Assembly (NCBI RefSeq): GCF_036077095.1
Contig: NZ_CP107960.1
Span: 496,001 to 560,000, forward strand
Length of the DNA stretch: 64,000 bases
From: Streptomyces sp. NBC_00376
Lineage (GTDB): Bacteria > Actinomycetota > Actinomycetes > Streptomycetales > Streptomycetaceae
Direction: 5' to 3'
The notes beneath the pieces are model-generated. The model searched no databases, was not told the origin of the DNA, and saw only the letters and a list, made by a program, of their open reading frames with translations. Shown piece by piece: positions 43,128 to 51,807 of the stretch. Numbering within the stretch: position 1 is the first letter of the stretch; each line of letters begins with the position of its first letter. The position numbers and the translations under genes were made by a program.

Positions 43128-44213
43128 GTGGTGGGTGGGTCAACAGCAGAGATACCCCGTAGCCCCTGCACCGGTTCTGCCGTGTGGCGCGGTCCGGAAC
43201 TGGCACACTCCCGTGTCTGGGAGTGGCATCTCGCCCCGGCTCAGCTCGACGAGCTCGACACCGCTCTGCATGCGGTACGGGTACGGGGAACCCCGCTGCT
43301 GAGGATTACCGCAGACCGCTTCCCGCTACCGGCACTGGCGTCACAACTGGCGAGAGCGGCAGACGAGTTGGAGAACGGGCGGGGCTTCGTCCTGATCCGC
43401 CGCGTCCTGGTCGGGCGCTTCGGCCCCGCGACGGCCGCCGTCCTGCTCTGGGGCCTGGGGCGACACCTCGGCATCCCGGTGTCGCAGAACGCGACGGGGC
43501 ACATGCTCGGCCACATCGCGGACCCGCACGAGGTCCGGGCGGCACGGCCGTTCCACACCGACGAGGCCGACACGCTCGCCCTGCTGTGCCTGCGCAACGA
43601 CAGCGGCGCGGGGCATGCGGCTCTGGCCAGTTCGGCGGCGGTCCACAACACCCTGCTGGCGTGTCGGCCCGACTTCGTCGACGGTCTCTATCGCACGCAT
43701 TTCCTCGACCGCCTCGGCGAGCAGGCCCCGGGGCAGCACCCCTGCCACGCGGGGCCTCTCGCCCACCGCGACCCGGAGCGGTTCAGCCTGCGCTACGACC
43801 GTCACCGGCTGGAGTCGGCACAGCGCTTTCCCGACGTGCCGCGCCTGACCCCGGGCGACCTGGAACTGTTCGACCGCATCGACGAATCGGCGGCCGCCCC
43901 GGAGCTCCGCCTCGATCTAGCCCTCGCCCCCGGAGACCTGCTGCTGGTGAACAACCACGCGGTCCTGCACTCCCTCACGGCACCGGCGGACACCACCGGG
44001 CCCGGACCGCGGTTTCACGCACTGCGGTTGTGGCTCACCCCGCATCGCCCCCGCGAGCTGCCTCCGGATTTCTGGGGCGACGCGCACTCCCTCGACGGTG
44101 GCCGCGGCGGAGTCGCGCCACGCGATGTGATCACCCCGCAATCCCCGACGACAAGGAAGCCGCATGACCGACCTGTTCGCACTCCTGGCCCGATCCGTCC
44201 GGTCCCACGCTGA
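43128..44213 (+). CDS. Second TauD-like Fe(II)/2-oxoglutarate oxygenase
   Basis: A 361-residue oxygenase of the TauD/clavaminate synthase-like group, distinct from the one at 38701. Iron ligands are HTD (His143, Asp145) and a distal His in NNHAVLHS (His277 or His282); an Arg in the following RFHALRLWL should hold 2-oxoglutarate. GTG 43128 follows AGAGGAG; an earlier ATG at 43014 would add a tail of poor coding character. The stop lies 50 bases inside the next gene, an unusually long overlap that ties the two together. Such oxygenases often hydroxylate amino acids or small acids; the substrate is unknown. Confidence 0.82.
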   Translation: MVGGSTAEIPRSPCTGSAVWRGPELAHSRVWEWHLAPAQLDELDTALHAVRVRGTPLLRITADRFPLPALASQLARAADELENGRGFVLIRRVLVGRFGPATAAVLLWGLGRHLGIPVSQNATGHMLGHIADPHEVRAARPFHTDEADTLALLCLRNDSGAGHAALASSAAVHNTLLACRPDFVDGLYRTHFLDRLGEQAPGQHPCHAGPLAHRDPERFSLRYDRHRLESAQRFPDVPRLTPGDLELFDRIDESAAAPELRLDLALAPGDLLLVNNHAVLHSLTAPADTTGPGPRFHALRLWLTPHRPRELPPDFWGDAHSLDGGRGGVAPRDVITPQSPTTRKPHDRPVRTPGPIRPVPR

Positions 44214-45666
44214 CCGGACGGCCGTGCGGCAGGGCGGGGCCCTGCTCACGTACGCGCAGCTCGACGACATGACAGCCGGGTTCGCCGGGCTCCTGCACGC
44301 CGAAGGGCTGCGAGCCGGCGACCGCGTGGCGGTGGCCCTGCCCAATGTCATCCACTTCCCCGTCGTGTACTACGGCATCCTGCGCGCCGGTGGCGTGGTG
44401 GTTCCGATGAATCCGCTGCTGAAGTCCGGCGAGATGGCTTTCGTGCTCCGCGACTGCGGTGCCCGTCTGGTGGTGGCCGCTCCTGCCTGCGCGGACGAGG
44501 CGGCACCGGCGGCGGCGCAGGCCGGTGCAGAGTGCCTGGTCGCGGAGCCAGCGATGTTCGACGCGCTGCTGCGTTCGGTCCCGCCGATGACCGGGGCGGC
44601 CCGCTGTGCCGACGACGACACCGCAGTGATTCTGTACACCTCCGGCACCACGGGGACTCCGAAGGGTGCGGAGCTGACGCACCGCAACCTCGTCAGCAAC
44701 GCGCTGACGACGGCGCGGACACTGCTGCGCGTGGGCCCGGACGACGTCCTGTTCGGAGGCCTTCCGCTGTTCCACGCGTTCGGGCAGACCTGTGCTCTCA
44801 ACACGGCGGTGGCGGCGGGCTGTTGCCTGACCCTGCTGCCCCGCTTCGACGCGGGCGGAGCCCTGGAGACGATGCGCCGGGACGAGGTGACCGTCTTCCT
44901 GGGGGTGCCCACGATGTACAACGCGCTCCTCCAGAACGGCATCGGGCAGCCCCTGCCGCGGCTGCGCCTGGCGGTCTCGGGCGGCGCCTCGCTGCCCGTC
45001 GAGCTGTTGCACGCCACCGAACGGGAGCTGGGCGTCACCGTGCTGGAGGGCTACGGCCTCTCGGAGACGTCCCCGGTGGCCTGCTTCAACCCGCCGGACA
45101 GACCCCGCAAGCCCGGCTCCATCGGGGTTCCCGTGCACGGGGTCGAGTTGCGGCTCGTCGCGGACGACGGTTCCCCGGCCGGCCCCGGCGAGGTCGGCGA
45201 ACTGGTGATCCGGGGCTCGAACGTCATGAAGGGGTACTGGAACCGGCCGGACGCCACCGCGCGCGCCTTCCGCGACGGGTGGTTCCACAGCGGCGATCTC
45301 GCCCGTGTCGACGAGGACGGCTACTACTTCGTCGTCGACCGCAAGAAGGACCTGGTCATCCGCGGCGGCTACAACGTGTACCCGCGGGAGATCGAGGAGG
45401 TTCTGTACCGGCATCCGGACGTCCTTGAAGCCGCGGTGGTCGGTGTTCCCGACCCCGCGCACGGTGAGGAGATCGCCGCCGTGGTGGTCCTTCGGCCCGG
45501 CGCCCGCACGACGTCGGACGAGCTGCGCGACTACGTCAGACAGCGGGTGGCGGCCTACAAGTACCCGCGGATCGTGCGGTTCGCCGACGCGCTGCCCAAG
45601 GGGGCGACCGGCAAGATCCTCAAGCGGGACATCGTGGTCGCTCCGCCGGAGCCGCTGGACACCTGA
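44164..45666 (+). CDS. Acyl-CoA ligase (long-chain fatty-acid CoA ligase family)
   Basis: A 500-residue ANL-superfamily enzyme. The P-loop YTSGTTGTPKG (about 158-168), GYGLSETSP, the hinge DRKKDLVIRGGYNVYPREIEE and the terminal PKGATGKILKR with the catalytic Lys are all present. It activates a carboxylic acid as acyl-AMP and then acyl-CoA. ATG 44164 follows AAGGAAG and lies inside the 3' end of the oxygenase gene, so the two products probably act in sequence, perhaps hydroxylating an acid and then activating it. The chain-length preference cannot be read; fatty or aromatic acids are possible. Confidence 0.88.
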   Translation: MTDLFALLARSVRSHADRTAVRQGGALLTYAQLDDMTAGFAGLLHAEGLRAGDRVAVALPNVIHFPVVYYGILRAGGVVVPMNPLLKSGEMAFVLRDCGARLVVAAPACADEAAPAAAQAGAECLVAEPAMFDALLRSVPPMTGAARCADDDTAVILYTSGTTGTPKGAELTHRNLVSNALTTARTLLRVGPDDVLFGGLPLFHAFGQTCALNTAVAAGCCLTLLPRFDAGGALETMRRDEVTVFLGVPTMYNALLQNGIGQPLPRLRLAVSGGASLPVELLHATERELGVTVLEGYGLSETSPVACFNPPDRPRKPGSIGVPVHGVELRLVADDGSPAGPGEVGELVIRGSNVMKGYWNRPDATARAFRDGWFHSGDLARVDEDGYYFVVDRKKDLVIRGGYNVYPREIEEVLYRHPDVLEAAVVGVPDPAHGEEIAAVVVLRPGARTTSDELRDYVRQRVAAYKYPRIVRFADALPKGATGKILKRDIVVAPPEPLDT

Positions 45667-45780
45667 CCGTCACGGCGGTGCTACGACTGGGCCTACGGCC
45701 TACGGAGCCGGCGACCGTCACCACGGCTCGTGCGGGCGGGCACGGCGAACCGCAGGTACGGTCGGCGGCCACCGGGTCGC

Positions 45781-47175
45781 TCAGCTGTCGAAGCCGAGAC
45801 CGAAGCGGTCCAGAGACCTCAGCCAGAGGTTGCGGCGGCCTTCGTCGCTGTCGGCGCGGGCCAGGGACCACTTGGTGAGGCCGATGCCGATCGAGCGGAC
45901 CGGCTCGGGCGGGAACGGAAGGGGTTTGCGGCGCACGAGGTCGAGCTCCGTGCGCTCGGTGCGCTCACCGGCGAGCAGGTCGAGCATGACCTCCGCGCCG
46001 AATCGGGTCGCGCCGACGCCGAGACCGGTGTAGCCGGCCGCGTACGCGACCTTTCCGTGGTGACTCGTGTCGAAGAAGACACAGAAGCGCGTACTGGTGT
46101 CGATGGCCCCGCCCCAGGCATGGGTGAAGCGCAACCCGGCCAGCTGCGGGAAGGTCGTGAAGAAGTGCCGCGCCAGAGTGGCGAAGGTCGCGTGCCGCTG
46201 GTCGTGTTCGGCGCGGACGCGGCCCCGGTAGTGGTAGACGGCGTCGTAGCCGCCCCACAGGATGCGGTTGTCCGCGGAGAGCCGGACGTAGTGGAACTGG
46301 TTGGCGCTGTCCGCGAAGCCCTGACGGCCCCGCCAGCCGACGGAGGCGAGCTGCCGCTCGCTCAGCGGCTCGGTCATCAGCGCGTAGTCGTACACGGGGA
46401 CGGTGTACGGGCGATGGCGGCGGAGCAGGGAGGGGTACGCGTTCGTGGCCAGGGCGACCCGTCGGGCCGTGATCCTGCCGTAGGGGGTGCGGGCAGTCAT
46501 CACGGCACCCCGCTCGTCGAGCGCGAGCGCCGGTGTGTGCTCGAAGACGCGGACGCCGAGGGACAGACAGGCGCGCTTGAGGCCCCAGGCGAGCCTGGCC
46601 GGGTTGACCATGGCGACGTCGTCCTTGTTCCACAGTCCGCCGAGGAAGGTCGGGGAGTCGATCTCGGCCCGGACGGCGTCGGTGTCGAGCAGGACGGCCT
46701 TGCCGCCGTGACGGGCGACGGCCTCGGCCTCGTGCCGGAGGCCTTCGACCTGGTAGGGCTCGGTGGCGACGACGATGGAACCGGTGCGCTCCCAGGCGCA
46801 GTCGATGTCGTGGCGCTCGACGGTGTCCTCGATCGCCTGGAGGTTCTCCCGGCCGAGGCGTTCGAGGACACCGATCTCGTCGGGCCAGCGGCTGAGGCCG
46901 TTGTCCAGGCCGTGGGTGAGGCTGGACTCGCAGAATCCGCCGTTGCGGCCGGAGGCCGCACCACCGGCCTCGTCGGCCTCGATGAGCACCACGTCGAGCG
47001 AGGGATCGCGTTCCTTGGCGACGAGGGCGGTCCAGAGGCCGGTGTACCCTCCGCCGACCACGAGGAGGTCGCAGGTGGTGCCCCCGGTCAGTGCGGAAGC
47101 GGCCTGCGGCCGGTCGGGGTCGTCCAGCCAGAACGGGGTCGGTTCGGCGTCCCGGAGCGAGGTGAGGTGGTCCAT
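45781..47175 (-). CDS. FAD-dependent amine/amino-acid oxidase (DAO family)
   Basis: A 464-residue flavoenzyme of the glycine oxidase/gamma-glutamylputrescine oxidase type. The FAD-binding motif VVGGGYTG (about 38-45) and GGAASGRNGGF (about 74-84) are present, with a C-terminal FAD-contact region YAAGYTGLGVGATRFG. It should oxidise a primary or secondary amine to an imine with release of hydrogen peroxide. ATG 47175 follows AAGGAG. It stands alone between the convergent acyl-CoA ligase and the pca/pob operon, with its own promoter region of about 340 bases. Given a polyamine-type decarboxylase elsewhere in the window, a putrescine-related substrate is possible but unproved. Confidence 0.83.
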   Translation of the reverse strand: MDHLTSLRDAEPTPFWLDDPDRPQAASALTGGTTCDLLVVGGGYTGLWTALVAKERDPSLDVVLIEADEAGGAASGRNGGFCESSLTHGLDNGLSRWPDEIGVLERLGRENLQAIEDTVERHDIDCAWERTGSIVVATEPYQVEGLRHEAEAVARHGGKAVLLDTDAVRAEIDSPTFLGGLWNKDDVAMVNPARLAWGLKRACLSLGVRVFEHTPALALDERGAVMTARTPYGRITARRVALATNAYPSLLRRHRPYTVPVYDYALMTEPLSERQLASVGWRGRQGFADSANQFHYVRLSADNRILWGGYDAVYHYRGRVRAEHDQRHATFATLARHFFTTFPQLAGLRFTHAWGGAIDTSTRFCVFFDTSHHGKVAYAAGYTGLGVGATRFGAEVMLDLLAGERTERTELDLVRRKPLPFPPEPVRSIGIGLTKWSLARADSDEGRRNLWLRSLDRFGLGFDS

Positions 47176-47514
47176 GGGCGGGCTCCTTCGGATCGCGGAG
47201 GGATATACCTCCGGAATGCCGTAATGAGACCCGCCCGGACCGGGTAAGGTCAATGGTGTTGACGTAAGACTCCCGCACACCCGTTTGCACGGGTCGGACC
47301 GGTCGGGCGGACCCCGTCGGGTCCCGGCGGTCGAGGAACTCGTGCGCGATCCGGCGCGCCCCGGGCTCGAAGCGGTGCGCCGGCTGATGAACGAGCTCCT
47401 CGGCGCGCACGGCCGGCCACTCCGCGGGCAGGTGCTCGGCGGGCAGGTGGGTGTCGCGCCGCCCCGGGTCGCCGCTTCGAGCAGCCGCCCCCTTCGGGCG
47501 TTTCCGGGCGCTGA
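47176..47514. other. Intergenic region with a possible gene fragment
   Basis: 339 bases between pobA and the FAD oxidase, both on the minus strand. The left part should contain the oxidase promoter. The right part holds a plus-strand frame of strong coding character (next entry). Confidence 0.45.
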
Positions 47515-47539
47515 TCAGTTCTTGCTGAATCCCACGTAG
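47285..47539 (+). pseudogene. Possible gene remnant, 84 codons
   Basis: An 84-codon frame opening at TTG 47285. From about 47330 its third positions are nearly all G or C, as in real genes here, and the encoded piece (VEELVRDPARPGLEAVRRLMNELL, about residues 16-40) reads like an amphipathic helix of a genuine protein. It lacks a Shine-Dalgarno sequence and overlaps the end of pobA by 25 bases. It could be the decayed tail of a lost gene or chance. No family recognised. Confidence 0.25.
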
Positions 47540-48693
47540 TTCTCCGCCAACGAGGCCGACGCCGCCTCCGAGACCGCGAGGTACCGCAGGTGCGAGAGGC
47601 GCAGCCTGCGGTCGAACTCGGTCTCGTCCGGTTCGCGGTGCAGCAGGGTCGTCATGGTGTACGAGAAGTGCTCGGCCCGCCAGACGCGGCGCAGGGCGGT
47701 CTCCGAGTAGGCGTCGAGCAGCGATTCGTCCCGGTCGGCGTGGTAGCGGGTGAGGGCCCGGGCGAGCAGGGTGACGTCGGCGACGGCGAGATTGAGGCCC
47801 TTCGCGCCGGTGGGTGGGACGATGTGGGCCGCGTCGCCGGCCAGGAACAGCCGACCATGGCGCATGGGTTCGGCGACGAAGCTGCGCATGGGGGTGATGC
47901 TCTTCTCGGTGATGGGGCCTTGCCGCAGGCTCCAGTCGCCGTCGACGGAGAGCCGGGTGGCGAGCTCGTCCCAGATCCGCTCGTCGGGCCAGTTGTCCGT
48001 GCTGTCGTCCGGGTCGACCTGGAGGTAGAGCCTGCTGACCTCGGGCGAGCGCATGCTGTGCAGGGCGAAGCCGCGCTCGTGGTGGGCGTAGATCAGCTCG
48101 TCGCAGGAGGGCGGCACATCGGCGAGGATGCCGAGCCAGGAGAACGGATAGGTGCGCTCGGTCACGGTGAGCAGGCCCTCGGGCAGGGAGCGGCGGCCTA
48201 TGCCGTGGTAGCCGTCGCAGGCGACGACGAGCTCGCAGTCGAGGATGTGCTCGGCGCCTTCGTGGCGGTAGCGGATGGCGGGTCGGTCGGTCTCGATTCC
48301 GTCCACGGACAGGGCCTCGGCCTCGAACAGGACGGTGCCGCCCGCCTGTCGGCGCAGGGCGATGAGGTCCTTGACCACCTCGGTCTGGGCGTACACCATG
48401 ACCGACCGTCCGCCGGTGAGGGACGGGAAGTCGACGCGGTGGGAGCGCCGGTCGAAGCGGAGCTCGATGCCGTGGTGTTCCAGGCCCTGGCGGTCCATCC
48501 GTTCGCCGGCGCCGGAGTCGCGCAGCACGTCCACGGTGTCCTGTTCGAGGATTCCGGCGCGCTGGCGTCGCTCGACGTGGTCCCGGCTGCGGAGTTCGAG
48601 GACCACGTTGTCGATGCCCTGCCGGTGGAGCAGGTGGGAGAGGAGGAGGCCGGCGGGTCCGGCTCCGATGATGCCGACGGTGGTGCGGGGCAT
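47515..48693 (-). CDS. pobA: 4-hydroxybenzoate 3-monooxygenase
   Basis: 392 residues, matching PobA, a class A flavoprotein monooxygenase that converts 4-hydroxybenzoate to protocatechuate with NAD(P)H and O2. FAD motif GIIGAGPAG (about 7-15), RAGILEQ and the second FAD/NAD motif CDGYHG, and GDAAHIVPPTGAKGLNLAVAD near residue 285 are typical. It is 30 bases downstream of the pcaL stop and so lies at the end of the pca operon, which puts entry from 4-hydroxybenzoate and ring cleavage under one promoter. In S. coelicolor pobA is a separate unit. Confidence 0.95.
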   Translation of the reverse strand: MPRTTVGIIGAGPAGLLLSHLLHRQGIDNVVLELRSRDHVERRQRAGILEQDTVDVLRDSGAGERMDRQGLEHHGIELRFDRRSHRVDFPSLTGGRSVMVYAQTEVVKDLIALRRQAGGTVLFEAEALSVDGIETDRPAIRYRHEGAEHILDCELVVACDGYHGIGRRSLPEGLLTVTERTYPFSWLGILADVPPSCDELIYAHHERGFALHSMRSPEVSRLYLQVDPDDSTDNWPDERIWDELATRLSVDGDWSLRQGPITEKSITPMRSFVAEPMRHGRLFLAGDAAHIVPPTGAKGLNLAVADVTLLARALTRYHADRDESLLDAYSETALRRVWRAEHFSYTMTTLLHREPDETEFDRRLRLSHLRYLAVSEAASASLAENYVGFSKN

Positions 48694-48723
48694 GGCTTCT
48701 CCGTGGGAGTGGTGGAGGGGAGG

Positions 48724-49884
48724 TCAGGAGGAGAGCGGGATGCCGTCCTCGGTCACGACGCGCTGGGCCGTGGCGAAGGCGGAGTTGACCGCGGGGACCC
48801 CGCAGTAGACGGCGGAGTGCAGCAGGACTTCCTTGATGTCATCGAGGGTGAGCCCGTTGCGGAGAGCGGCGCGGACGTGCATCGCCAGCTCTTCCTGGTG
48901 GCCGTGTGCGACCAGTGCGGTGAGGGTGATGCAACTGCGGGTGCGCCGGTCGAGGCCGGGGCGGGTCCAGATCTCGCCCCAGGCACAGCGGGTGATGTAG
49001 TCCTGGAAGTCGGCGGTGAACGCGGTGGTGCGGGCGGTGGCCCGGTCCACGTGGGCGTCGCCGAGGACGGCACGGCGGACCGCCATTCCCTCGGCGTACC
49101 GATCCGCCTCGGACTCGGGGGCGGCGAAGTGGCCGAGGAGTGCGGCAAGGACGGCCTCTGGGCGTTCCGCGGGGGCGAGGTGGGAGGCGCCGGCGAGTTC
49201 GAGGAGCGTCGCGTCGGGGATGCCGTCGGCGAGTTCACGGGCGTGCGCGGGTGGGGTGGCCGGGTCGGCGCGGCCCGCGATGACCAGGGTGGGCGCGCCG
49301 ATCCGGGGCAGGTCCGCCCGGAGGTCGTATGCGGCGAGAGCGTCGCAGCAGGCCGCGTACCCGGTGGGGTCGGTGGCGCGAAGGTCGTCGACGAGGCGGG
49401 TCGCGGTCCGGGTGCCGGCGAAGCCCGCGGTGAACCAACGGCCGGGGGCGGTGGGGGCGAGGGTCGTGGTGCCCTGCGTACGCACGAGTTCGGCGCGGTC
49501 CCGCCAGGCGCCGGGCTCGCCGAAGCGTGCGGAGGAGCAGACCAGGGCCAGGCCGTTGATCCGGTCGCGGTGGTGAGCCGCGAGGTGCGCGCCGACGGCA
49601 CCGCCGAGGGAGATGCCCGCGTAGTCGAAGCGGCCCACGCCGAGCCGGTCGGCCAGGTCGAGGACGAGGGCGGCGAGGCCGGCGACGGTGGCGCCGTCGG
49701 CAGGCAGCGCCGCGGCCGGGGTGGAGCCGTGGCCGGGGAGGTCCCAGCGGATCACCCGGTGCCGGCGGGCGAGGGCGGGGACCTGAGCGTCCCAGACTGC
49801 GAGCGAGGTGCCGAGGGAGGGGCCGAGGATCAGGGCGGGCGCTTCGGGGGGTCCGTCGATCCGGTGGTGGAGTACGGGGGTCAT
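48724..49884 (-). CDS. pcaL: PcaL: fused enol-lactonase and 4-carboxymuconolactone decarboxylase
   Basis: A 386-residue bifunctional enzyme. Residues about 1-255 are an alpha/beta hydrolase (PcaD part, nucleophile in GISLGG near residue 95, GASHLAPAE with the catalytic His), and about 265-380 a carboxymuconolactone decarboxylase domain (PcaC part, TRPGLDRRTRSCITLTALVAHG, EVLLHSAVYCGVPA). It turns 4-carboxymuconolactone into 3-oxoadipate enol-lactone and then 3-oxoadipate. The fusion is usual in actinobacteria. ATG 49884 overlaps the pcaB stop (ATGA). The coding sequence appears intact in both halves. Confidence 0.95.
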   Translation of the reverse strand: MTPVLHHRIDGPPEAPALILGPSLGTSLAVWDAQVPALARRHRVIRWDLPGHGSTPAAALPADGATVAGLAALVLDLADRLGVGRFDYAGISLGGAVGAHLAAHHRDRINGLALVCSSARFGEPGAWRDRAELVRTQGTTTLAPTAPGRWFTAGFAGTRTATRLVDDLRATDPTGYAACCDALAAYDLRADLPRIGAPTLVIAGRADPATPPAHARELADGIPDATLLELAGASHLAPAERPEAVLAALLGHFAAPESEADRYAEGMAVRRAVLGDAHVDRATARTTAFTADFQDYITRCAWGEIWTRPGLDRRTRSCITLTALVAHGHQEELAMHVRAALRNGLTLDDIKEVLLHSAVYCGVPAVNSAFATAQRVVTEDGIPLSS

Positions 49885-51260
49885 GGGCGGCCTTCCGTGA
49901 CTGCGGAGGATTCCCTGCGCAGGGCCTGGTCGACGAGGAGGGGCGCAGCGCCCGTGCAGGTGGCCGGGTCGGCGAGGGCGCGCAGCCGCTCGGGGGTGAT
50001 GCGGCCGGTCAGTGCCGGGTCGGCGGCGAGGACGTCCGCGAGGTCCGTCCCCTCGCTCGTCACCCGGCGGGCGGCGTGGCCGAGGAGTTCCTTGGCCTCG
50101 GCCCGGCCGAGGAGGCCGGCGAGCGCGGCGGCGAGGCGTTCGCTCGCGACGAGGCCATGGGTGCGGTGCAGGTTGCCGAGCATCCGGTCCGGGAACACAC
50201 GTAGTCCCTCGGCGAGTTCGGCGCTCTGGTGAGCGGCGGCTCCGGCCAGTCGGAGCAGTTGGCGCAGCGGCTGCCATTCGGCGTGCCAGGCGCCCGCGGG
50301 CCGTTCGTCCTCGGCGGCGAGCGAGCCGAGCAGGACGGAGGCCGGTGCGGGAGCCTGGCGGGCCGCGGCGGCGATGAGGGTGGCGCGTACGGGGTTGCTC
50401 TTGTGCGGCATGGCGGAGGAGGAGCCGCCGCTGCCCTCGGCGAGCTCGGCGGTCTCGGTGCGGGTGAGCAGCAGGACGTCCGCGGCCGGTTTGCCGAGCG
50501 CCGCGGTGGTGAAGGCGAGGGCGGTGCCGAGGTCTGCGACGGGGGTGCGCAGTGTGTGCCAGGGCAACAGCGGTGCGGTGAGCCCGAGTTCCGCCGCGTA
50601 CCGCTCGACGAGGGCGGGTCCGCTGCCCGGTGCTTCGGCGAGGTACTCGAAGGCGGCCAGAGTGCCTGCCGCGCCGCCGAGTTGGGCGGGCGGCCGGAGG
50701 GCGGTGAGCCGGTCGGCGGCGTCGAGGGCGAGGGTGCGCCAGCCCGCCGCCTTGAGGCCGAAGGTGGTGGGGACGGCGTGCTGGCTGAGGGTGCGGCCGG
50801 CCAGTGGGGTGTCGCGGTGTGCGGCGGCGAGCCGCCCGAAGGCGGCGGCGGCTCGGTGCAGTTCGGCCGTGATCAGCGGGAGGGTGCGGGCCGCGACGAG
50901 CATGGTGGCGGTGTCCAGGATGTCCTGGCTGGTGGCGCCCCGGTGCACGTACGGTGCGACGTCGGGCGGGACGGCGTCGGTGAGTGCGGCGACCAGCGGG
51001 ATGACCGGGTTGCCGCTCCGGCGGGCACGCAGTGCGAGGTCGCGCGGGTCGTACAGCTCGGCGTGGGCCGCGTCGGTCACTGCCGCCGCCGCGCGGGCCG
51101 GGGCTTGTCCGAGGGCGGCCTGGGCCCGGGTGAGGGCGGCTTCGGCGTCGAGCATCGCCTGAAGGAAGGCACGGTCGCCGCTGGCCCGTTCGGTCCCGGT
51201 GCCCGTGCTGTCGGGGGTGAGGAGCCCGAAGTCGTACGGGTCCGTCTCAGCGGAAGTCAA
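49881..51260 (-). CDS. pcaB: 3-carboxy-cis,cis-muconate cycloisomerase
   Basis: A 459-residue member of the fumarase/aspartase superfamily, with the signature GSSSAMPHKSNPV (Met284) and HRGATSQDILDTA near residue 100. It lactonises 3-carboxy-cis,cis-muconate to 4-carboxymuconolactone. No ATG or GTG fits the start; TTG 51260, behind GGAGACGG, gives the normal N-terminus and overlaps the end of pcaG by 14 bases. Argininosuccinate lyase and adenylosuccinate lyase are excluded by the pca context. Confidence 0.93.
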   Translation of the reverse strand: MTSAETDPYDFGLLTPDSTGTGTERASGDRAFLQAMLDAEAALTRAQAALGQAPARAAAAVTDAAHAELYDPRDLALRARRSGNPVIPLVAALTDAVPPDVAPYVHRGATSQDILDTATMLVAARTLPLITAELHRAAAAFGRLAAAHRDTPLAGRTLSQHAVPTTFGLKAAGWRTLALDAADRLTALRPPAQLGGAAGTLAAFEYLAEAPGSGPALVERYAAELGLTAPLLPWHTLRTPVADLGTALAFTTAALGKPAADVLLLTRTETAELAEGSGGSSSAMPHKSNPVRATLIAAAARQAPAPASVLLGSLAAEDERPAGAWHAEWQPLRQLLRLAGAAAHQSAELAEGLRVFPDRMLGNLHRTHGLVASERLAAALAGLLGRAEAKELLGHAARRVTSEGTDLADVLAADPALTGRITPERLRALADPATCTGAAPLLVDQALRRESSAVTEGRP

Positions 51261-51807
51261 GGAACACCGTCTCCTCGGGCCCCTGGAGGCGGATGTCGAA
51301 GCGATGGACGCCCGGCCCCGCCGCCGTGGCGAGCAGGGTCGCACGGCGCTCGGGTGGCAGCGCGGCGAGCAGCGGGTCGGCGTCGGCAGCGGGGCCCGGC
51401 AGATAGATCCGGGTGTAGAGGTGGTGGAGCAGGCCGCGGGCGAAGACGCAGACGGAGAGGTACGGGACCCCGCCGGGCGGCAGGGTGCGCACCGCCCAGT
51501 GGCCGTCGGCGTCGGTGGCGACGCGGCCGAAGCCGGTGAAGGTGACTCCGTCCCGCCCCGCGTGGCCACCGGTGACCGGGTCGCGTCGCATGGAGCCGGG
51601 GGCGCCGGTGCGGTCTCCGTCCGGGGCGGGCTGCCAGATTTCCAGGAGTGCGTCGGGGACGGGGGCGCCGTCGCCGTCGCGGACGTGTCCGTGGACGGCG
51701 AGGGTGCCGGGGTGTCCGGTGGGCGCGATGTCGGAGCCGCCGGGGAAGGGCAGGGCGTAGCCGTAGAAGGGGCCCACGGTCTGCGAGGGGGTGGGGAGCA
51801 GGGTCAT
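51247..51807 (-). CDS. pcaG: Protocatechuate 3,4-dioxygenase alpha subunit
   Basis: A 186-residue intradiol dioxygenase alpha chain. TPSQTVGPFYGYALP at the N-terminus and HGHVRDGDGAPVPDALLEIWQ are typical; it lacks the full set of iron ligands, as alpha subunits do. It pairs with PcaH to cleave protocatechuate between its hydroxyl carbons. ATG 51807 overlaps the pcaH stop (ATGA), and its own end overlaps the pcaB start. Confidence 0.95.
   Translation of the reverse strand: MTLLPTPSQTVGPFYGYALPFPGGSDIAPTGHPGTLAVHGHVRDGDGAPVPDALLEIWQPAPDGDRTGAPGSMRRDPVTGGHAGRDGVTFTGFGRVATDADGHWAVRTLPPGGVPYLSVCVFARGLLHHLYTRIYLPGPAADADPLLAALPPERRATLLATAAGPGVHRFDIRLQGPEETVFLDFR

Noticed and set aside
47590..50232. 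880-codon plus-strand frame opposite pobA, pcaL and pcaB
   Set aside because: It crosses three well-supported genes and shows only Gly/Val/Glu-rich antisense composition.
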